DNA of 12,103 nucleotides from WJLY01 sp964562405 (GTDB lineage Bacteria > Joyebacterota > Joyebacteria > Joyebacterales > Joyebacteraceae): contig CAZLTC010000072.1 of assembly GCA_964562405.1 (NCBI GenBank), positions 1-12,103 on the forward strand, written 5' to 3'. Below the pieces are notes generated by a model that was given only the letters and a program-made list of their open reading frames with translations, was not told the DNA's origin and searched no databases. Of the stretch, positions 1 to 7,082 are shown piece by piece (within the stretch, counting starts at the first letter, position 1; each line of letters opens with the position of its first letter). A program made the position numbers and the translations under genes.

Positions 1-1
1 C

Positions 2-1156
2 CGCAACTCCCTGCCCGCGGCGCTCGAGGTGCTCGCGCGTCTGCAGCAGGACGGCGTGCCGGGACGAGTCGTGTTTCTGGACGGGCCCGGCGATGAGGCT
101 GGCATCGAACGTCTACGTGTAGCCTTGGATGCACCGGCTCCTGACAGCGCTGGGGTTGCTCTGCTCCGGCCCGGAACCGAGGGTGCAGTGGCGACGGGCG
201 CTCTTCGCCTGCTCGAGCCGGCCTGCCGCCTCGAAGGTCGCCGCATCGGGCTCGTCGGCGAGCCGTCCGACTGGCTCGTCGCGAGCAGCCAGTCACCGGA
301 GACCGTGCGCAGCGAGTGGGGCGTCGATGTTGTGGAGATCGGGATGGGGGAGCTGGAGGAACGCATCGGAGTCGTCATGGGAAGTGGAAGCGCGCCGTCG
401 GCGTCCGTGAGCGGGTTCGCCGCCTCGTTCCGAGAGGGTGCAGCCCTCGCGGATGCGGCCGGGGACTTCGCGTCGTCGTTCCGCTCGCGAGCATCTGGGG
501 TTCGCGAGCCCGGCGACGACGACCTGCGTGCCTCGGGTGCCGTCTATGTCGCTCTCCGCTCGTTCGTCGACGAGTTCTCCCTCGACGCCGTCACTGTCCG
601 CTGCTTCGACCTCGTGACCGGGCAGGGCGCGACCGGTTGTCTCGCGCTGTCGCGTCTCGCCGACGAGGGCATCGTCGCCGGATGCGAGGGCGACCTCGTG
701 AGTGCGCTCGGCATGCTGTGGGTAAGGGAACGTCTCAGACAGGTGTCGTGGATGGCGAACCCGGCGCGCGTCGATACCGCGTCGAATACGCTGTGGCTAG
801 CGCACTGCACGGTGCCGGGATGCATGGTGTCGGGCTACGCGCTGCGCTCCCACTTCGAGTCGGGGCTCGGTGCAGCGGTCGAGGGGATCATTCCCACGGG
901 CCCGGTGACGCTCCTGCGAATCGGGGGAAGGGGCCTCGACCGCATGTGGGTCGCCGAAGGCGAGATCACGGCCCGAGGGTGCGATGAGGCAATGTGCCGG
1001 ACGCAGGTGGAAGTCGGACTGCGCGACGCCGGTCATGGCGGCGAGGCCCCACACAGGGCTCCTCGTGGCTCAGTCGCTGACCTGCTCGAGCGGCCTTTCG
1101 GGAACCACCTCGTGTTGACGCGCGGGTGGGTCGCCGACGAGCTGCTCGCACCATAA
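2..1156 (+). CDS. L-fucose/L-arabinose isomerase-like protein, 5'-truncated by window edge
   Basis: The reading frame is open to the left edge, so the true start lies upstream. The first in-window residues (NSLPAALEVLARLQ) are ordinary family sequence, so the GTG at 29 is internal. The product resembles the L-fucose isomerase-related family (aldose-ketose isomerases and relatives, cytoplasmic). Supporting motifs are the CEGD segment near base 690, where this family places its acidic metal-binding residues; an HCTVPGC segment near 800-830; an RSHFESGLGAA stretch near 845-875; and the terminal strand TGPVTLLRIGG near 898-928. About 385 codons are present, so perhaps 60-90 N-terminal residues are missing. 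The sugar substrate cannot be inferred. The gene ends 12 bp from the convergent beta-helix gene, leaving no room for a separate terminator. The family call is from recalled motifs, not an alignment. Confidence 0.8.
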   Translation, partial: RNSLPAALEVLARLQQDGVPGRVVFLDGPGDEAGIERLRVALDAPAPDSAGVALLRPGTEGAVATGALRLLEPACRLEGRRIGLVGEPSDWLVASSQSPETVRSEWGVDVVEIGMGELEERIGVVMGSGSAPSASVSGFAASFREGAALADAAGDFASSFRSRASGVREPGDDDLRASGAVYVALRSFVDEFSLDAVTVRCFDLVTGQGATGCLALSRLADEGIVAGCEGDLVSALGMLWVRERLRQVSWMANPARVDTASNTLWLAHCTVPGCMVSGYALRSHFESGLGAAVEGIIPTGPVTLLRIGGRGLDRMWVAEGEITARGCDEAMCRTQVEVGLRDAGHGGEAPHRAPRGSVADLLERPFGNHLVLTRGWVADELLAP

Positions 1157-1168
1157 TCCTCAGACGGC

Positions 1169-2197
1169 CTACCTGAAACGCGCCTTGAGCGCGCCCCACG
1201 ACGACTCCTCGACAGGCGTGTCGCACGGGCCGCACCCGTCCGCGTAGACCCCTATCAGCTCGCCCCAGCTGTTCATCGCCGGCAGGCACTGCGAGTCCGA
1301 GCAGTGCGTGTAGTCGTCGGACGGCTCGTCGCAGAAGAGCGGGTCGACGAACAGGTTGTCGTGCCGGTGGTCCGTCAGGCTGTCGCCGCCTGCGTTGCCG
1401 AAGACGACGCAGTGGCGGTACTCGGTTCCGTCCACAACGTCGTCGTTCACCGCGAGCCCTTCGGTCGTGCCGGCGATGATGCAGTCGACCATGGAGAAGT
1501 CGGGTGAGTAGTAGACTCGGAGGCCGTCGTGCTCGTTTTCCGTGAACGTGCAGCCGCTGATCGTGTCCATCGAGTAGTTCGCGAAGATGGCGCCGCCACG
1601 GAACGTGTCCGACGCGACGTTACCATCGAACAAGCAGCGCGAGATCGTGGTGTTGCTGTTGTAGCAGTAGAGCGCTCCGCCGCGGTAGTCAGCGGAGCAC
1701 GAGCGGAACACGCAGTCGCGAACGGTCGCGGAGCAGTTGGCCAGGTTGATGGCGCCGGCGTTCCCTGTCGATGAGCATCCTTCGAACACGCAGCCCTCGA
1801 TGATCGGCGCGCCGTTGGCTATCTCGATGGCCGCGCCGCCGCCTGAGGTCCAGCAGCTCAGGAACGTGAACCCGCTCACGACCGTCGTCGAGTCCTGCAT
1901 GCTGTCGGCGATCTGGAAACCGCTACGGACCAGCTCGCCGTCGATGATCGTGACGTCGGGCCCGGCGCTCGAGATGAACGCCAGGTTCTTGCCGTTGAAG
2001 TACATTCCCGTGTTCTGTGCGCCGGTGTATGTTCCCGGCAGGACCAGAATCGTGTCGCCGTCGCTCGCGGCGGCGACCGCTCCCCAGATGTTGGTGTAGT
2101 CGCCCATTCCGCTCCAGTCGACGGTCCGAGTGACGGACCAGGCGGGAAGAGAAAGCACGGTCAGCAACGTCACCACAGTGAGCGCAGTCAGCTTCAT
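1169..2197 (-). CDS. Secreted parallel beta-helix protein 1 (342 aa)
   Basis: This is a predicted exported right-handed parallel beta-helix protein. Residues 1-21 form a signal peptide (MKL, hydrophobic core, AWS). A GDYTNIWGAV motif at 32-41 opens the domain and is followed by SDGDTILVLPGTYTG. From about 80 to 290 there are repeated beta-helix coils with GGA(A/L), CVF and N-rich turns (e.g. EGCVFEG, RDCVFRSC, SRCLFDGN, SGCTFTEN). The C-terminal region has PLFCDEPSDDYTHC, a GCGPC CxxC (322-325) and the ending SSWGALKARFR. The GDYT start recalls pectinesterases, but the catalytic motifs of that family are absent, so no enzyme activity is claimed. The ATG is preceded by GGAGG at a good distance, and an excellent promoter lies about 45 bp further upstream. 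Beta-helix proteins of this kind commonly bind carbohydrate or act at the cell surface; the role here is unknown. It is paralogous to the proteins at 5055 and 5886. Confidence 0.9.
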   Translation of the reverse strand: MKLTALTVVTLLTVLSLPAWSVTRTVDWSGMGDYTNIWGAVAAASDGDTILVLPGTYTGAQNTGMYFNGKNLAFISSAGPDVTIIDGELVRSGFQIADSMQDSTTVVSGFTFLSCWTSGGGAAIEIANGAPIIEGCVFEGCSSTGNAGAINLANCSATVRDCVFRSCSADYRGGALYCYNSNTTISRCLFDGNVASDTFRGGAIFANYSMDTISGCTFTENEHDGLRVYYSPDFSMVDCIIAGTTEGLAVNDDVVDGTEYRHCVVFGNAGGDSLTDHRHDNLFVDPLFCDEPSDDYTHCSDSQCLPAMNSWGELIGVYADGCGPCDTPVEESSWGALKARFR

Positions 2198-2244
2198 ACG
2201 GAGCCTCCGTTCGGAAAGGGCCGCCTGTTCGAGAACGCCTCAGG

Positions 2245-2273
2245 ATTGTACGATGTCACCATCAGCTGGTCAA
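2245..2273 (-). promoter_or_regulatory. Sigma70-type promoter for beta-helix gene 1
   Basis: On the minus strand TTGACC (2273-2268) and TACAAT (2250-2245) are separated by exactly 17 bp. This matches the vegetative consensus at 5 of 6 positions in each box. The predicted transcript would start near 2238 and have a leader of about 40 nt before the ATG at 2197. The same two hexamers with the same spacing precede beta-helix gene 3. Confidence 0.8.
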
Positions 2274-2291
2274 TGAAGCTCGTTCAGTCAG

Positions 2292-2316
2292 GGGCTGGGC
2301 GACGGCATCGCAGCCC
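2292..2316. promoter_or_regulatory. Small inverted repeat between divergent promoters
   Basis: GGGCTG (2292-2297) and CAGCCC (2311-2316) form a perfect 6-bp inverted repeat with a 14-bp centre. It lies between the minus promoter at 2245-2273 and the plus promoter at 2331-2359, where an operator could act on both. In GC-rich DNA a repeat this short can easily be chance, so this is only a candidate site. Confidence 0.2.
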
Positions 2317-2330
2317 TCGCGAGAAAGCGC

Positions 2331-2359
2331 TTGAGGGTGAAGAGCGAGATGCCTATCAT
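2331..2359 (+). promoter_or_regulatory. Sigma70-type promoter for TPR gene 1
   Basis: TTGAGG (2331-2336) and TATCAT (2354-2359) are separated by 17 bp. The -10 matches consensus at 5 of 6 positions and the -35 at 4 of 6. Transcription would start near 2366, giving a leader of about 66 nt to the ATG at 2432. TPR gene 2 has the same TATCAT -10 and the same spacing. Confidence 0.7.
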
Positions 2360-2431
2360 TGCCGCAGCAAACCATAATGGTGAGACGTCCACGGCGCGAG
2401 CGTGGGGCTCCAGGTCCGCTCGGAGGTACGC

Positions 2432-4816
2432 ATGGCCACGGGATTGAGGCATACGGGTTTCGCCGCGGGTGCTCTCGCAGTTCTGCTTCTCTTCACGACG
2501 GGAGCCGGGGAGTCTGCTCGAAGCTCCGAGTGCACACCGGACGCGATCCGACAGACGGAGGAGGCGGCGACCCTCGTCCGCGAAGGCCGGTTCAGCGCCG
2601 CTGTCGAGCTGCTGCAGCGCGTCGTCCGCGAGGATCCACTTTGTCCACGCGCCCACTCGCAGCTGGGTGTCGTTGCCGCGTTCTTCAAGCTACCCGTGTC
2701 CGCGGAGTACCACCTTGGCACGGCGATACGCCTCGCGCCTGACGATGCGCAAGTTCTCTCCGACGTCGCGCTCGCGATGTGCGTCGCCGAACAGGAGGGT
2801 GGCGAATGGCTCGCGGCCAAGGCCGAATCTCTGGGTGGCCGTAACGCGTACACCGCTATGGCCCTGGCCATGGCGCGGATGAGCGAGGGCGACGCCGCCG
2901 GAGCGGTACCTTTGCTGAGGGAAGCGTACGCGCTCGATCCAGGTGACCCGTTCGCCTTGATGTTCGGGGCGATCCTCACGGTGGTTGGAGGCCCGACCAG
3001 AGGCCCCGCCGCTGTTCAGAGAATTGTGGATGCGAACCCGGGCTCGTACATCGTTCGTGGCATCGTAGGGACGCTCCACATGAGGGGCTTCAACGATAGG
3101 GAGGCAATGGTCGCTGAGTTCAAGATCGCCGAGGGGCTCGTCCCCGCAGACGACGAGCTGGCGGCATTCTTCCTCGCGAGAATCATGTGCGAGTCCGGCG
3201 AAGCTGGCGCGGCGCGCGCCCTCCTTACGAGATGGGCGTCGACGTTCAGCCCCGGCAAGAACGCAAGCTACTGGCTGGGAATCGCGCTCATCCGTGCGCA
3301 GAGGACGGCGGATGCCGTGAAGGAACTCGAGCTGGCGGCGCTCACCACCGGCAGCGCGGATGCGCATCTCGCCCTCGGACTCCTGAAACAGAGCGAAGGT
3401 ATGCAACGCGCGGCGAGGGACTACTATCAGAGCGCCGTCGACAGGGACCCGCGGTGCGCTCTGGCCCACGAAGGTCTTGCGGTCATCGCGGAGGCAGCGG
3501 GCGAGGAATCGTTCGCGCTGGAGCACGCGACGATCGCATCGCAGCTGGACAGCACACTGTGTGCAGCGGCCGGGATCGCCGGAGAGCTGCTCGCCCGCGA
3601 CGGCAAAGTGAAGGAGGGGCTGGCTCTTCTCGAGAGGGCCAGACGCGCGGGGTGGATCGTGCCTGAGGCCCACCAGCAGCTGTCGAGAGTGTGCCTCGAT
3701 CTCGGGCTGATGGATGAGAGCGTTGCGGCCGGCAAAGTCGCATCGGAGTCGGTCCCATGGGACAAGTGGTCGCACTACAACCTGGGCGCGGTCCTTTCAG
3801 AGATGGGAGAGGACGAGGAGGCGCTGCAGGCCTACATCGAAGCAGTGCGTATCGACCCCGCGTTCGTGCTCGCACTCGAGAATCTGGGGGTCACCTACAT
3901 GCGGCTCGGTCGCTTCGATGAGGCCGAGAGCACATTCCGTCAGGCAATCGAGGCCAATCCGACGGGCGCGATGTCCATGCTCAAGCTGGCTGGGCTCCTG
4001 AACGATGTCGGAAGGAAGACCGAGTCGCTCGAGTGGGCGGAGCGCGGCTTTGCGGCAAGTGAACATGATACGACGGCGGGCATCTTCCTGGCCGGGTTGT
4101 ATTTCAACGGCGGCAGACCTGTTGATGCGGCGAGGGTGATGGAGATCCTTGCTACGGGCCGTCCCGACGACCTGGGTGTGCTCACGGCGCTTGGCGAGGC
4201 CTGTGTACCGGCGGGGCGGTACGAGCGTGCCGTGGAGGTGTTCGAGAGGGTAGTCGAATCCGGGCAGGCGCGGGCATCGGCGTACTCCAACCTCGGCGTG
4301 GCCTACGAGAAGCTCGGTCGCTACGAGGATGCCGCGAGAGTCCACGAACAGGCCGTCCTCATGTCGCCCGAGACGCCTCAGCTGCACTACAACCTGGGCG
4401 CGGCGTACTCCTACCTGGAGAGAGATACCGATGCGGAGCGTGAGTATCGCGCAGAGCTTGCGATCAATGCGGACCACTCGCACGCCCTGAACAATCTCGG
4501 TTCGATACTCGTGAAGCGCGGCGAGGTCAAGGAGGCGACCCAACTCATCGAACGCGCCATCGAACTGGAGCCCGGCTACGTGGATGCTCTGGGCAACCTC
4601 GCGCACGTACGGCTGATGGATGGGCTGGCTGAGGAGGCGGCGGCAATCGCGGACGATGCTCTTGCCATCGAGCCCGGTCACGTCCAGGCGCTGGCCGCGA
4701 GAGGGATGGCGGCGGCGGATCTTGGTGACACCGACATGGCCACCGAGATCCTGTCGGATCTCCGAGCGCGTGCGCCGGGACTGGCGGAGCTGCTCGAGAA
4801 GAGAATGAAACGGTAG
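2432..4816 (+). CDS. Large exported TPR-repeat protein 1 (794 aa)
   Basis: This is a tetratricopeptide-repeat protein with an N-terminal signal peptide. I chose the ATG at 2432 because GGAGG lies 5 bp upstream and the hydrophobic export signal (FAAGALAVLLLFTTGAG) follows directly; an in-frame GTG at 2402 has no such site. Residues 1 to about 29 are the signal. Degenerate TPRs run from about 42 to 440. Textbook TPR units run from about 445 (SHYNLGAVLSEMGEDEEAL, ENLGVTYMRLGRFDEAE) and again from 615 to the end (YSNLGVAYEKLGRYEDAA, HYNLGAAYSYLERDTDAE, LNNLGSILVKRGEVKEA). The product is mostly a superhelical scaffold, probably periplasmic, for protein-protein contacts. No catalytic domain is visible. 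It is divergent from beta-helix gene 1 and paralogous to the TPR protein at 8207, with roughly 90 extra residues. Partners are unknown. Confidence 0.92.
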   Translation: MATGLRHTGFAAGALAVLLLFTTGAGESARSSECTPDAIRQTEEAATLVREGRFSAAVELLQRVVREDPLCPRAHSQLGVVAAFFKLPVSAEYHLGTAIRLAPDDAQVLSDVALAMCVAEQEGGEWLAAKAESLGGRNAYTAMALAMARMSEGDAAGAVPLLREAYALDPGDPFALMFGAILTVVGGPTRGPAAVQRIVDANPGSYIVRGIVGTLHMRGFNDREAMVAEFKIAEGLVPADDELAAFFLARIMCESGEAGAARALLTRWASTFSPGKNASYWLGIALIRAQRTADAVKELELAALTTGSADAHLALGLLKQSEGMQRAARDYYQSAVDRDPRCALAHEGLAVIAEAAGEESFALEHATIASQLDSTLCAAAGIAGELLARDGKVKEGLALLERARRAGWIVPEAHQQLSRVCLDLGLMDESVAAGKVASESVPWDKWSHYNLGAVLSEMGEDEEALQAYIEAVRIDPAFVLALENLGVTYMRLGRFDEAESTFRQAIEANPTGAMSMLKLAGLLNDVGRKTESLEWAERGFAASEHDTTAGIFLAGLYFNGGRPVDAARVMEILATGRPDDLGVLTALGEACVPAGRYERAVEVFERVVESGQARASAYSNLGVAYEKLGRYEDAARVHEQAVLMSPETPQLHYNLGAAYSYLERDTDAEREYRAELAINADHSHALNNLGSILVKRGEVKEATQLIERAIELEPGYVDALGNLAHVRLMDGLAEEAAAIADDALAIEPGHVQALAARGMAAADLGDTDMATEILSDLRARAPGLAELLEKRMKR

Positions 4817-4849
4817 TGTGTCTGGCGCCCGGCGATAGCGAAGAGGTGT

Positions 4850-5041
4850 CTACTCGTCTATCGTTATCGCATCGACGGGGCAGACCTCGGCGCCCTCGTC
4901 GGCCCTGTCCTCAAGGTCCTCGGGGAGCGGGCCGTGCAGCGCCTCGGCCTTGTCGTCCTCGTTCCAGGTGTACACCTCTGGCGCCGCTTCGATGCACGCC
5001 CCGCAGCCGATGCAGGCGTCCTGGTCCACTGTCGCCTTCAT
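4850..5041 (-). CDS. [4Fe-4S] ferredoxin (63 aa)
   Basis: This is a small single-cluster ferredoxin, a cytoplasmic one-electron carrier. Cluster ligands are visible as C10-x2-C13-x2-C16 (ACIGCGACIEAAP) and C54 in EVCPVDAI. In the Thermotoga maritima-type monocluster ferredoxin, as I recall it, the position before the first Pro is a Cys that joins a disulfide. Here that position is Ala20, and the protein has only the four ligand cysteines. It is strongly acidic, as ferredoxins usually are. The start is the ATG at 5041; AGGAGG at 5055-5050 overlaps the stop codon of the upstream beta-helix gene, so the two are almost certainly co-transcribed and perhaps translationally linked. Its stop is 33 bp from the convergent TPR gene 1. 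No obvious redox partner is encoded in the window. Confidence 0.93.
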   Translation of the reverse strand: MKATVDQDACIGCGACIEAAPEVYTWNEDDKAEALHGPLPEDLEDRADEGAEVCPVDAITIDE

Positions 5042-5054
5042 GTCGAGTACCTCC

Positions 5055-5759
5055 TCACTTGCGGTAGAGTGCCTTGATGCTTCCCCAGGTCGCCTCCCGT
5101 ATGGCCGAGTCACAGGTGCCGCAACCCTGACCCGCGAAGCCCATGAGCCTGCTGTAGACGTTGCCTGCCGGCAGCGCCGGCGAGTTGGAGCACAGCGTGA
5201 AGTCGTCGCCCGACATGTCGCAGAAGAGACAAGCGTAGACGTAGGCGCTCGCGAAATCGACCATGAGCGCGCCCGCGCGGTAGGTGGCCGAGTTGCCCTG
5301 GAAGACGCAGTTGCGTATGCGGCACCCAGCGCCGCCGTTCGCCACATCGGTGTACCCCACCGATACCGCCCCGCCATTGTAGTTGTCGGTGTAGCCGTTC
5401 TCGATGATGAGCCCTCGGATGGCGGACGTCGTGTCCTGGTGCGTCTGGTAGATGTAGAAGGCCCTGTCCAGGCCCTGGCAGTCGATGGTCACCGTGGGGA
5501 ATCCGCTTTCTGACTCGACCACGAGGTTCTTGTTGTTGCCGAACACGAGCGCGCGGTTCTCTTCACCGGTGTACGTGCCTGGGGCGATCAGGACCGTGTC
5601 ACCGTCGGACGCCGCGGTCAGCGCGGGCTGGATGGTGGTGTAGTCGCCGCCGCCTCCGACGTCCACGCGGAGCGTGGCCGCGGGCGAGGTGAGGGGAGTC
5701 AGCGCCACGGGGACCGCGGCGAGTACGACGAGGCAGAACGCTCTAGCTCTGTTGCTCAT
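5055..5759 (-). CDS. Secreted parallel beta-helix protein 2, internally shortened (234 aa)
   Basis: This is a paralogue of the beta-helix proteins at 1169 and 5886. A signal peptide (about 1-28, ending SPAA) is followed by VDVGGGGDYTTIQPAL (32-47), SDGDTVLIAPGTYTG and the same beta-helix coils (GGAVSVGY, IRNCVFQGN, YRAGALMV). At about residue 177 the sequence jumps from the coil ending YVYAC straight to LFCDMSGDDFTLC, the conserved C-terminal segment. About 98 residues present in the paralogues are therefore missing in frame. The C-terminal CxxC (GCGTC) and the box TWGSIKALYRK are kept, which argues for a functional short variant rather than a broken gene. The ATG has AGGAG upstream at a good distance. 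A weak promoter candidate lies at 5835-5863. The ferredoxin gene begins 13 bp after the stop. Function is unknown; likely exported. Confidence 0.88.
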   Translation of the reverse strand: MSNRARAFCLVVLAAVPVALTPLTSPAATLRVDVGGGGDYTTIQPALTAASDGDTVLIAPGTYTGEENRALVFGNNKNLVVESESGFPTVTIDCQGLDRAFYIYQTHQDTTSAIRGLIIENGYTDNYNGGAVSVGYTDVANGGAGCRIRNCVFQGNSATYRAGALMVDFASAYVYACLFCDMSGDDFTLCSNSPALPAGNVYSRLMGFAGQGCGTCDSAIREATWGSIKALYRK

Positions 5760-5834
5760 AGGGGCTCCTTGCCCGGCTGCGCGGGCGTCCCAGCGGGCTC
5801 CTGTCGACTTAGCTGTGTCAGTGCACGGCGTCCA

Positions 5835-5863
5835 ATGTTAGCCGAATGAGGGCCGGTCGTCGA
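5835..5863 (-). promoter_or_regulatory. Weak promoter candidate for beta-helix gene 2 and ferredoxin
   Basis: On the minus strand TCGACG (5863-5858) and TAACAT (5840-5835) are 17 bp apart, each matching consensus at 4 of 6 positions. A start near 5828 would leave a leader of about 69 nt. Read-through from beta-helix gene 3 is an equally good explanation for expression, since no terminator is evident in the 126-bp gap 5760-5885. Confidence 0.35.
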
Positions 5864-5885
5864 GAGACAATGGTCGCGTCCCGGC

Positions 5886-6923
5886 TCACCGGAACAGGCC
5901 CTTCAGGCTGCCCCAGGATGCTTCCCGCACGGGTGTGTCGCACGCCGCGCAGCCGGCGTCGGAGGCGCCCACGAGTTCTCCCCAGCTGTTCACCTCCGGC
6001 AGGCACTGGGAGTCCGCGCACAGCGTGTAGTCGTGCGTGGCGACCTCGCAGAAGAGTGGGTTCACGAACAGGTTGTCGTGGTGGTGACAGGCCAGGCTGT
6101 CGGTGGGGGAGTTCGCGTACGAGACGCAGTGCACGACCTCGGCGGTCTCGCTGCCGCTCGTGTTCACAACTGCTGCGCCGCTCTGTGTGCCGAAGAAGAT
6201 GCAGTTGGCGACCACGGAAAGAGGGCAGTTGTAGAGGCTGACCGCACCGTATACGTTGCCGACGAACGTGCAGTCGGAGTAGAGGTCCGCTGAGGTGTTA
6301 GCGTGGATGGCTCCGCCCCCGTACGCTTCCGAGGAGACGTTCGAGCGGAAGGTGCAGCGCCTGAAGGTGACGCCGCCGTCATAGCAGTAGGCGGCTCCGC
6401 CTCTATAGACCGCCGAGTTGGATGCGAAGATGCAGTCGCGAACGACTGACGACGACTGGTGGAAGTAGGCCGCGCCCCCGTTGAGGTCGGTCGAGCACGC
6501 CTCGAAAACGCAGGAGTCTATCGTAGGTGACGCGCCAAGGGCCGTCTGAATGGCGCCGCCGTTGGCCACGTAGTGGCAGTGGTCGAACGTGAGACCACGC
6601 ACCACGGTCGTGGAGTCGGCGCCCGACTCGAAGCGGAACGCGTAGTCCGAGTCCTCACCATCAATGATGGTGAGAGCAGCGCCGCTGATCGACTCAATGA
6701 CCAGGGGACTCGTGTTGATGGTGGTGCCGGTGTTGCTCTCTCCGGAGTACGTTCCCTCCGCAATGCGGATGGTGTCGATGCCCGTGGACGTGGCGAAAAG
6801 AACGGCCGCGTCGATGGTTGTGTAGTCTCCGGAACCATCCCAGTTCACGGTAACCGAACTCGACCATGCTGGCAGGGCGGCCAGCGCTAGGAGCAGGATG
6901 ACGATAGCAGTCGAGCGTCTCAT
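5886..6923 (-). CDS. Secreted parallel beta-helix protein 3 (345 aa)
   Basis: This exported beta-helix protein is closest in layout to protein 1. I chose the ATG at 6923 because GGAGG sits 5 bp upstream and the signal peptide (MRRSTAIVILLLALAALPAW) follows at once; the upstream in-frame ATG at 6950 has neither. GSGDYTTIDAAV is at 31-42, and IRIAEGTYSG and VIESISGAALTIIDGED follow. Beta-helix coils continue to about 285 (IDSCVFEAC, RDCIFASNS, YRGGAAYCYDG, SDCTFVGN). The C-terminal region holds HHHDNLFVNPLFC, YTLCADSQCLPEVNSWGEL, the CxxC GCAAC (324-327) and the ending SWGSLKGLFR. Pectinesterase-type catalytic motifs are absent. A strong promoter, identical in both boxes to that of beta-helix gene 1, precedes it. 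It heads a minus-strand run with beta-helix gene 2 and the ferredoxin, and is divergent from the asparaginase gene. Confidence 0.9.
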   Translation of the reverse strand: MRRSTAIVILLLALAALPAWSSSVTVNWDGSGDYTTIDAAVLFATSTGIDTIRIAEGTYSGESNTGTTINTSPLVIESISGAALTIIDGEDSDYAFRFESGADSTTVVRGLTFDHCHYVANGGAIQTALGASPTIDSCVFEACSTDLNGGAAYFHQSSSVVRDCIFASNSAVYRGGAAYCYDGGVTFRRCTFRSNVSSEAYGGGAIHANTSADLYSDCTFVGNVYGAVSLYNCPLSVVANCIFFGTQSGAAVVNTSGSETAEVVHCVSYANSPTDSLACHHHDNLFVNPLFCEVATHDYTLCADSQCLPEVNSWGELVGASDAGCAACDTPVREASWGSLKGLFR

Positions 6924-6964
6924 GACTACCTCCGTTGGGGTGGTGGCCATCTCTCAGCCAAGGC

Positions 6965-6993
6965 ATTGTAGACCGGAGACGCGGGCGGGTCAA
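6965..6993 (-). promoter_or_regulatory. Sigma70-type promoter for beta-helix gene 3
   Basis: On the minus strand TTGACC (6993-6988) and TACAAT (6970-6965) are 17 bp apart, the same boxes and spacing as at 2245-2273. The spacers themselves differ in sequence, so the hexamers are conserved beyond their surroundings. The start would be near 6958, about 35 nt before the ATG at 6923. This supports the start codon chosen for that gene. Confidence 0.8.
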
Positions 6994-7012
6994 TCGCGCG
7001 TGACCGACTCCC

Positions 7013-7041
7013 TTGAGGCGACCGCCGCGCGGTGGTAGGCT
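7013..7041 (+). promoter_or_regulatory. Promoter candidate for asparaginase gene
   Basis: TTGAGG (7013-7018) and TAGGCT (7036-7041) are 17 bp apart; the -35 matches consensus at 4 of 6 and the -10 at 3 of 6 positions. The -35 hexamer equals that of TPR gene 1. A start near 7048 would give a leader of about 35 nt and would exclude the in-frame GTG at 7032 as a start. It stands back to back with the beta-helix gene 3 promoter, with 19 bp between the -35 boxes. Confidence 0.45.
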
Positions 7042-7082
7042 CTCCGTCCGAACGCACTCACCTTACTCGCGAGGATCAAACC

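Noticed and set aside
316..987. Plus-strand overlapping frame inside the isomerase-like gene.
   Set aside because: Extremely Arg-rich translation without domains; a frame shadow of the isomerase-like gene.
1169..2197. Pectin methylesterase identity for the beta-helix proteins, suggested by the GDYTTI start.
   Set aside because: The catalytic Gln/Asp motifs and the DFIFG and GRxW motifs of that family are absent; only the general beta-helix opening is shared.
2402..2431. Upstream GTG start for TPR gene 1.
   Set aside because: The added residues (MGLQVRSEVR) would spoil the compact signal peptide, and GGAGG is placed for the ATG at 2432.
2288..2656. Minus-strand frame ending in a hydrophobic stretch (PLWFAAAMIGISLFTLKRFLARA), resembling a membrane anchor or C-terminal sorting signal.
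   Set aside because: It overlaps the TPR gene 1 promoter and the well-supported TPR gene start. Its upstream part is a Ser/Arg-rich shadow of the TPR gene, and I see no convincing ribosome site. The hydrophobic run is probably chance.
2690..3775. 361-codon minus-strand frame opposite TPR gene 1.
   Set aside because: Arg-rich composition with no recognisable motif and no ribosome site; it mirrors a plus-strand gene with strong TPR motifs. Such long antisense frames are normal in GC-rich DNA. The frame at 3797-4681 is rejected for the same reason.
5770..5785. GCCCG/CGGGC hairpin as an intrinsic terminator or regulator before beta-helix gene 2.
   Set aside because: Five pairs only, no T-run, and GC-rich background; no better than chance.
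7032..7082. Upstream GTG start for asparaginase, adding 17 residues.
   Set aside because: It lies within the candidate promoter spacer, lacks a ribosome site, and the ATG at 7083 gives the expected distance from the N-terminus to Thr14.
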